Shown: one piece after another, positions 34,601 to 41,089 of the stretch
Numbering within the stretch: position 1 is the stretch's first letter
Layout of the letters: each line of letters starts with the position of its first letter
DNA from: Acanthaster planci
Taxonomy: Eukaryota > Echinodermata > Asteroidea > Valvatida > Acanthasteridae
Assembly: GCF_001949145.1 (NCBI RefSeq)
Contig: NW_019091414.1
Span: forward strand, 1,297,398-1,338,486
DNA: 41,089 nt
Reading direction: 5' to 3'
Translations under genes and position numbers: made by a program
Notes under the pieces: model-generated
The model's input: the letters and a program-made list of their open reading frames with translations, nothing else
What the model was told of the DNA's origin: nothing
The model's database searches: none

Positions 34601-34845
34601 AGGCTGTCAGTGACTTAGTTGAGAGAGTACGACGTCGTTGCCTCATCATTAGAAGACACGTCTTTGGGGTCGGAAGCCCTGATGTCCAAAGGTGCACTCT
34701 ACTCGCCTCACCTGGCATGTCATTTGAAGTAGGAAGGTGGATGAGATGCCACAATGGTCACGTGTTTCACCAAAATCGAGGCGATGATGACAAACATTCA
34801 GGGCAGCCCAAGGAACCACTTTGCCCACATTGCTCGCATGAGTAG
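28673..34845 (+). CDS. ZNFX1-like SF1 RNA helicase, gene C
   Basis: Complete two-exon gene, 28673-28965 and 29427-34845, joined CA/C in phase 2, giving 1903 residues, close to vertebrate ZNFX1. Residues 1-97 are low-complexity, rich in Arg and Thr. The ARM-like region begins near FSDQELQSFLEDE. Helicase motifs are intact: Walker A GPPGTGKT from 580, Ia VVCYTNHALDQF, a single helical insertion, II VVEEAAEV with EE at 924-925, III GDHQQLKP from 949, V VDNFQGEEND from 1102, VI NRVCVALSRAR from 1133. NF-X1 fingers follow from about 1180 to the C-terminus, with one copy of the module that gene B carries four times. The tail, WMRCHNGHVF...CPHC, resembles a reduced RZ-type finger. The ATG at 28673 is preceded by CAG/TC, as in gene B. 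The role in RNA surveillance or antiviral defence is inferred from the family. Confidence 0.95.
28966..29426 (+). other. Intron 1 of gene C (461 bp)
   Basis: Donor TTTCA/GTGAGT at 28965/28966 and acceptor TGCTTTTTGCAG at 29426. Phase 2; joining gives CA+C (His) and keeps the frame. Same position and phase as in genes A and B. Confidence 0.88.
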
Positions 34846-36139
34846 CGTCACATATAGCTCGTATTACAGGTGCGTGGAGGAAACCTCCCTAAATACTTCC
34901 TCGGGAGGAAAGTACTGCTCAAGATTGGTAATATCAAAGACACAGAAATAAAAACATAAAATAGAAAAACCGGCCTGTGGCACTAAAGAATCATTTATTT
35001 CAACTGAAGGACTTGCATAACTTCCAAACTGTATTCGTCGTTGTCTTTCAGTTTACAATCCACAGGGGAAACATACAAGACAGCGAAACCTCAAATTGAC
35101 CAGAATGGAGTGCAAATCTAGAAGGAACAAATTTGTCAAGAAAAAGTAATACTGGCGCTAAAATGATACCGCGCTATATCTCCTCATCCTTTTAATAAAA
35201 AATGTTTCAAAGTTATTTTTTAGGGTTGCATTTATTTGTCTTGTATGCTGAGGATAGATTAGTGTTGTTTCAGAATATTATAATTTCGTATTATGGTGGA
35301 GTGTCTAATCTTAGCTTACAAGGCTATACCTTGTGAGTTTCGTTGTTTCTTATACGTACAGAGTACCAGTAGATTTTTGAAAGTAGGCCTATGTTTGAAG
35401 TTAGTAAAAATATAAATACAGTACTTGAAGTAACAGACATTCGTATTATTTAATAAATAAAGATGGAGATGTAACGATTTCAAACGGGACTAACTATTAC
35501 ACAAGTTTATGAATTGGATTCATAAGATAACTTTCTGACTATAATAAGTTATGTTACATAATTTTCTTGAACGATCGAGGACACATGTATAGTTAGAGAA
35601 AATGCTAAGCGTTGTGTTGAATCCTTTTTGAATGTCGTATGTGACTTTACTGATTAACGTAGGAAATGCACTTTCGTGCAAAACAAATTTATAAACCAGG
35701 TCTTTGGAATTAATAGTGGAAAATGTATATGATGAGGATGTCACGAACAGGATTACTGGCCTTGAACAACTTCAAATTTATATCGTTTATTATCATTAAA
35801 TAAATTATACTTATCATCTGCATTTTAACTTTTGCGACAGACGGCATTACCGTATTCCGTTTTGTTTTCATGGCACTTCACAGAGCAAAGTCGGATATAA
35901 AGGAAAATTGAGAACAGAAAGTTTAAATTCACCAGTTCGTGCTTGTACAAGAAGTGATTTCCGTTCGCTTCCGTTCTAACATCATGCTACGATTACACAT
36001 GACTTCGGTGAAAACTCAGGTACGTGACATCCTTGCTCAAGGAGGCTGTTAAAAGAACCCCAACCTCCATATATCCACCCAAGGGATATTTGCGAGAATT
36101 CTTTTTTTAAAATTGCTTAAATTTTGTCTGAAATGGTAA
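34846..36139 (+). other. 3' UTR of gene C and AT-rich spacer
   Basis: The stop codon ends at 34845. A canonical polyadenylation signal AATAAA lies at 34947-34952, about 100 bp downstream. A short imperfect inverted repeat (TACTTCCTC ... AGGAAAGTA) precedes it. The remainder is AT-rich with nothing recognised. Confidence 0.55.
34947..34952 (+). terminator. Polyadenylation signal of gene C
   Basis: AATAAA about 100 bp after the stop codon of gene C, on the coding strand. The position is typical for a short 3' UTR. Confidence 0.6.
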
Positions 36140-37730
36140 TTCGGAACGACACCTTGCTTTCAATAATTGGGAATTTTTTGTCATAGTGTTGTAATATATC
36201 GGCATTATTTCGTTGCAGGGCATTTTCAGATTAGTGCATTGTTAAAAATTACTTCCTAAATTTGCAGGCACTGAATTATTTTGTTAAGACGATATTTCTT
36301 GTCAGTCTGGGTGGTTTGTCATGGGTGTTCACGCAATTTGTGCTTCAAATTCAAGAAAAATTTTAAATTATTGGATGACAATTTGATTTGTGGTGCTACA
36401 TTTATAATTGGGAGAATACAATTTTACATTGGTTTAGGTAAAACATTGTGACGTATGACGTTTGTTCATATTTATTATTCAGGCACAAACCAGGATGTTA
36501 ATTGCAGTGGATTTTTTGTCGTGGAAAATACAGCTTAGGGAGGATTCCACAACTGTATTCCTTTTGTTGATTCATGGAACATACAGTTATAATGTATGAG
36601 GTTAGAATTTCGGATAAATCACCAAAAACATCAATAGTCAACAGACGCAAACTTGGCTTGGGTGGAATAATCGCACATTTATGGATGTTCGAGATGCCCA
36701 ATGTTTCGATTTGTTTGGTTTTACGATTGAAAACCAATTTTGGTTTTCTCCAAGAGAACCTGAAAGATATTAACCAATACAATTAATTTGGTGTTAGCTT
36801 AAAATTGAGAGAACATGCGTATGAGAAAAATTTAAAATACGTTTTTTTCGCTCAATACTAGGTTCATGCTTTGTTTTCAACTTCTTGTGTGGTGAAGGAA
36901 AAAGTTAGTTCGGGGATATAAGTAGTAATTGAAACACGCAATTGAGTTAACTTGTAATGTAACCGGTTGTATATGAATGTATCTATGATTTGTTATTAGT
37001 TTTGACTTCTACTTCCAATAAAATTGTTATGTCCGGTATCTCTAAATAAGAGCTATGTCTTACCTTCTCAAAGTAACTGTGAACTTGCTGAAGGGCATTT
37101 TGTATTTTGAAAGATTAGGAATCTTGTCGCAGTTCTCTAATGTATTGTCATGCCATTTTGTAGGGTAGAATTCTTTTAATAAAGCCCTATTTAATATTAA
37201 AAATTACGTTTTTAATTCACAGGCATTGAGTTCTTTGGTTAATATAACGTCAAATCAATCTGTATGGTTAATAAGTGACTATCAAATTAATGATCCGAAT
37301 CTGTAAACAAGACGATTTTCTAGACAAGATTTGATTTGCAAAATGTAATATTTCTCAACGAGATGTTCAGTTTGACAATGATTTTGGTGAAATATCGTAA
37401 AGTCTGACCTTTGCCGGATGAAATTCAGCAATGTTAATTAGAGTGGTATGAAGCTCATGGGATTATTGTTGCGGCCTTAGATTTTAGATTTTGTGTAAAA
37501 ATAGTCCAAGGCTATAATTTCAAGGAAATCGTTTTAGCGAAATGGCAACAGGCTCGAAGTTTGCTTTGGTATAGTACCGGCAATCGCACCGTAATGGATA
37601 TAACTTTTGAGTAATGCACATTGTTTTGATATTTGGTTTTTGTATCACATTTGAAAACCGAGTTTTTGTTTTTCTAAGAGATGGAAACCTGTAAGGTAAA
37701 TAAAACAACCAATTGGTAAATAGAAATGTG
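36140..37730. repeat. Diverged tandem duplication of noncoding sequence (about 0.65 kb, twice)
   Basis: The stretch at about 36140-36785 resembles about 37085-37725 in the same order and orientation, offset by roughly 925-955 bp. Corresponding blocks include TTAAAAATTAC followed by CAGGCA-TGA, TCTG-GTGGTT/TCTGTATGGTT, ACAATTTGATTT/ACAAGATTTGATTT, AATCGCAC, and GAAAACC followed by TTTTGGTTTTCTCCAAGAGA/GTTTTTGTTTTTCTAAGAGA. Indels are common and no protein is conserved. The duplication is old and of unknown function. Confidence 0.6.
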
Positions 37731-38857
37731 TGACAGAAAAAAGTCTAAATTCTTCGCTAAATATTAGACTAAGGCGTTCAACGAGTGGGCGGGAGAAAAG
37801 TAATTCACATATGTGAGTAGTAATCAATATCCTTAGAAAGCAAATAATTCTCAATAGTTGTGGTAATTTCATTTGTCGGCGAAGAATTACCTCTCCAAGC
37901 CAATACATTTCGTCTTCCATATCGATGTCAAACCGGGGCATATAAACTTTCGATTTATCTGCGACCTCCGGCGCTCGATTTTTTTTACATACCCTGCGTT
38001 TGAGGAAAGAATGTGGACAGGGAAGGTTCAGAGAATATGGGGGAGCCGGGAAACGGCAACTTCTGTAAGAAAATGCAAGTTATGCATGAAATTCGATAGT
38101 TATGCAACGGCAAACAAATCAAAATTGAAAAGATTTTTTAAAAAATCTGAGTCTCCCTCTGCCATTTTTTGTCTTTCATATTGAATGTACTCAGCCACAC
38201 CATGGAGGAATATGCCAGACTGTGCCCATTTGGTTCGAACTCTCCTGATTAAAGTTGAACAAAATCTCTCAGCCGTGACAAAAGAACGGTCTAAGTATTT
38301 TAATGGAAAACTCAAAACTTTTTTACTCTCAATTTTTTCACTGTTATTCAACCAGCACCATTTATACAAAGACATAGCCATCAGTTGAAGTTCAGTTTCC
38401 TAGATGCATCTATGGACGCACACAAATACTCTTTACGATCCATTTGAATGTGAAATCAGCTCTCGGCAACTGCGGTGCTTTCACCTTCCACAACTAGTTT
38501 CCAGGAAGTCATCCTACCAGTCAGGGGGGGTGAGGCCACCTGTTGGCTCATGACTCCTCTAGATTATCACGAGAAGTCTTTTTATCAGCACTCTAAGTTC
38601 TTTGTTATCATTACCAATTGTCTTAATGTGCACTGTTTGTTTGCCACCTATCTTTCACTCTTATTTGTTATGCACCTCTTGCCTGTGATATCACGCCTGC
38701 ACCATTCTAGTATAGCTACATGTATTTGTAGGCCTAAATCAGGTGGATAAGAATTCTAAGACTCAAGACCTGTGTTCTTGATCAGATTTACACTTCTTGG
38801 TACTATGTCGGATGCGGAACTCTGTCTGTTCCATGCCCCCGTAAGTCTTGCTGTGGA

Positions 38858-38896
38858 ACCATAGACCTGGAGGAGTTTCTCCTCCAGGTCTATGGT
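38858..38896. repeat. Perfect 18-bp hairpin
   Basis: Left arm ACCATAGACCTGGAGGAG, three-base loop TTT, right arm CTCCTCCAGGTCTATGGT: an exact reverse complement over 18 bp. It lies inside an unrecognised minus-strand open frame. Confidence 0.95.
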
Positions 38897-39427
38897 GGCA
38901 CTCTTAAGGTTATCTGCCAGTTTTAAAGTAATCTTGGACTTAATTAAATGACCGCGGTCTATATTGGAGATTTTCATGTAACTCCTATGACCTGCTGCCA
39001 TCGTGAATGTTTCGATGTTTGTGCTGACAAGCTCTTCCTTCGACAGCATTTTTATTGAGATCTCTAAATGTGAACCAAACATTTCCTTTCAGGAAATATT
39101 TTGTATAAATAATTCACGAAGAAAAAAATTGAAGATACAACATTTAATGAATAACATGGCACGAATCTCACAAATGCTTGCCGATTCACGAAATTGAACG
39201 CCAAAACATATACATGGCTTTTTTGTGTGTTTTTGCAAATGGAATGCGGACTCTTCGCTTTTTGAATAACAAGATTGTTCAATAGCATACTCTTAGAATG
39301 AAATTGAATGATCAATTTTGCTCTTTGGCTGGTGATCTAGATCGTCAGTCTATTTCGTGCTAATTCGAATGAAACTGTCGCTAATGCGAAGATGGTGAAT
39401 TCGAGCAGGAAAACCTATTTTATCTTG

Positions 39428-39469
39428 CCGCGGCGACTAACCATCTCCCCGCGGCGACTAGCCATTTCC
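39428..39469. repeat. GC-rich 21-bp direct repeat
   Basis: CCGCGGCGACTAACCATCTCC is followed 21 bp later by CCGCGGCGACTAGCCATTTCC. Strongly GC-rich against an AT-rich background, adjoining dispersed repeat copy 2. Confidence 0.75.
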
Positions 39470-39549
39470 TTGGAGCGATTCGCCTCCGTGACGTTGCAGT
39501 AACTCGCCGTGGAGATATATTAACTCGAAAAAAAGATGTGTAATTGGCC

Positions 39550-40270
39550 CTTCTACGCTTCCGTAAAAAACCTGTCGGTATTGAACAATTTTATAGCGAA
39601 CAGGCCCATAACACGCAGTCATCAGGACTGAACATTGAGTACAACCAATCATGTAGTTATTTCTTAAAAGCACCAGACAAGCCACGCAATGCTACCTTTT
39701 TGTAAGCGGGAAAATGATGAGCGGTCCCCTCAACGAACACTATTAATGTCGCGCCACTGCACCGGTGCTTCACAGACTACATGAAGTATTTCTCATCGCG
39801 AATTTTCCCGTAGCACGCAATAATGCGCTGTCATGGTATGTCGAGGTCGGGGTCATGATAACGCCGTCGGGGAGCTGTTTTGCAAAGTTTGGCAAATGTT
39901 GTAATGTTTAGTTCTTTTCAAGGACATCCTGCACTGCCCCAATGTATCAGTTTCCTTGAAGCTCTCTCCCAGGAATGATTCTGAGCGTTCGTACAGTACT
40001 TGGTTCATACAGTTCATACACAGAAGCCTCAGAAAATAATGGTGCCCTACCAACATTTTCGAGATTTCCAAAAAGGGCTATTTGTTCAAGAAGAAACCTG
40101 CTCAAGCTCATTTACTTCATTTCCTATAGCAGTATGCCACCACTATTCTTAATTTTTTTTTTTTCAAAATCCGAACTTCAATAAAACAAAGATTGAAAGA
40201 ACATCCAAGCCTTGGCTACAGTCTGTGGGAGCAAGCTGGATTCTAATCTTATATGGCAGCTATTTCAACT
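39550..40270 (-). repeat. Dispersed repeat, copy 2 (inverted relative to copy 1 at 7500-8215)
   Basis: Reverse-complement match to 7500-8215 over about 0.7 kb at roughly 75-80% identity, in the same block order. It adjoins the hairpin at 40292-40450, and the similarity between copies weakens there. No coding region of its own. Confidence 0.75.
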
Positions 40271-40291
40271 CATGGGGAAACGGGCGCTTCA

Positions 40292-40450
40292 CAGTAGTGC
40301 GCCTCCAAGAGTTTACAAAGAGTTGGACAACCACAATGTGCAAAATCTGTCGACCCTTTCCCTGTGCCATTTCCAAACGCGCACTGGCTCGACAGATTTC
40401 GCTCATTTTGATTGGCCAACGCGCTGCAACCTTTTGGAGGTGCACTGTTC
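40292..40450. repeat. Imperfect inverted repeat with 62-bp arms
   Basis: Arm 40292-40353 pairs with arm 40389-40450: 47 of 62 positions match without gaps, including perfect CTCCAA and AAATCTGTCGA blocks, with a 35-bp loop. Open frames on both strands translate the arms into similar peptides (STDFAHCGCPT/STDFAHFDWPT), which is a consequence of the inverted repeat. Probably a transposon end or foldback. Confidence 0.8.
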
Positions 40451-41089
40451 GCTCTTTGCACGCTGCTTCCATTGGCATGCAGAACCTTGATCTTTACACA
40501 AGCCGGTTCAGTGATTACCGAGTATTGTGTTGCTTCGGAAATTCTGCACGAGCTGCGTAGCTCTTATACAATGCGATTGGACAATATTTGAAAAGCGCAA
40601 CGCACTTACATTGCCTGTAATTGTTTACATGTGTTTCCAAATATGTTCACCTTTTTGCTCTTCGGTACTGCTGAGTCTTCTTTTCAAATGTTGCAACCGC
40701 ATTATTTCAAATTCCTATGGGCCAGATTAACTAAAGAGAAGATTTTTTTTACAATCGAAAAATGGCTTCATAAAATTTTACGGCTGAAATTCTTCAGCCG
40801 TGCGTAAATTTCCTATACAGAGGGGTGAATTTGCCCATAGTTTTGATATTAGTCTGGTGCCGCGTAGATCACGAAACCCCCCTCCCGGTAGTTTTGAATA
40901 GGACCTGGTGGCCGAGGCGTTTATATGACTGTGGTGCATTCCACTAACTGGAGAGATTTCTACGCGTGAGCTCATTAATATTTGGTGATCCCACAGGGTT
41001 TTAACAATAAAAGGTGCCATTATCATGGACTTCGGGCGTCCAACTTGGCCTCTTTCATTCACAAAAACCTCCAACCTGTAGTAGTAGAG
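40451..41089. other. Intergenic sequence to the right edge, nothing recognised
   Basis: No gene, RNA or clear repeat was recognised in the last 640 bp. Short overlapping frames on both strands lack family features. Confidence 0.45.

Larger units (their letters stand above)
37731..39549. other. Intergenic spacer without a recognised gene
   Basis: Contains the 18-bp hairpin at 38858-38896 and a GC-rich 21-bp direct repeat at 39428-39469. A minus-strand frame at 38756-39082 (108 codons) has protein-like composition but matches no family I know; it could be a transposon remnant. A plus-strand frame at 37873-38184 is likewise unrecognised. Neither is called as a gene. Confidence 0.5.

Noticed and set aside
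38756-39082. 108-codon minus-strand frame with protein-like composition
   Set aside because: No family recognised and no flanking exon signals; kept as a possible transposon remnant only.
40212-40560. Overlapping plus- and minus-strand frames with similar peptides
   Set aside because: The peptide similarity is produced by the inverted repeat at 40292-40450 and is not evidence of a gene.

Overview
This is eukaryotic, animal-type genomic DNA. It has spliceosomal GT-AG introns, long AT-rich intergenic spacers, several non-autonomous DNA transposons, a minisatellite and an assembly gap of 866 N. The only convincing protein genes are three paralogues of ZNFX1, the NFX1-type zinc-finger SF1/UPF1-like RNA helicase family of antiviral and small-RNA pathways. 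The compact genes with giant exons, the ZNFX1 multiplication and the MITE-rich spacers suggest a marine invertebrate, possibly a deuterostome. I cannot fix the phylum from the sequence.

Layout. Gene A is on the minus strand at 1-2740 and is cut by the left edge: an RG-rich first exon, a 103-bp intron, then one large exon open to base 1, giving 879 residues up to the middle of the helicase. Genes A and B are head to head, about 7 kb apart. Gene B (plus, 9719-20549) has an Arg-rich first exon, a 2.75-kb intron and a 7.4-kb second exon, for about 2692 residues. Gene C (plus, 28673-34845) has the same two-exon structure and about 1903 residues, close to the roughly 1900-residue vertebrate ZNFX1. 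All three share one phase-2 intron after a disordered N-terminus, so they descend from one gene.

Gene B is the unusual member. Its helicase insertion is duplicated in tandem. Its zinc-finger region carries four head-to-tail 108-residue units spaced exactly 324 bp apart, where gene C has one, followed by two 76-residue units (228 bp). A 360-bp stretch of the helicase core is about 96% identical in DNA between B and C although their flanks have diverged, which suggests recent gene conversion.

The spacers hold a foldback element (about 3030-4095), a TTAA-flanked MITE (6658-6834), a hAT-type MITE with 8-bp target duplication inside gene B's intron (12019-12221), a 175-bp element with 9-bp target duplication (24162-24336), a 39-bp minisatellite around the gap (26689-28061), two inverted copies of a roughly 0.7-kb dispersed repeat (7500-8215 and 39550-40270), a diverged tandem noncoding duplication (36140-37730) and a near-perfect 18-bp hairpin. 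I found no convincing tRNA, rRNA or CRISPR.

By family knowledge, the three proteins would be RNA-binding helicases of antiviral or small-RNA surveillance. The cluster looks like a locally expanding and diversifying immune-type gene family.
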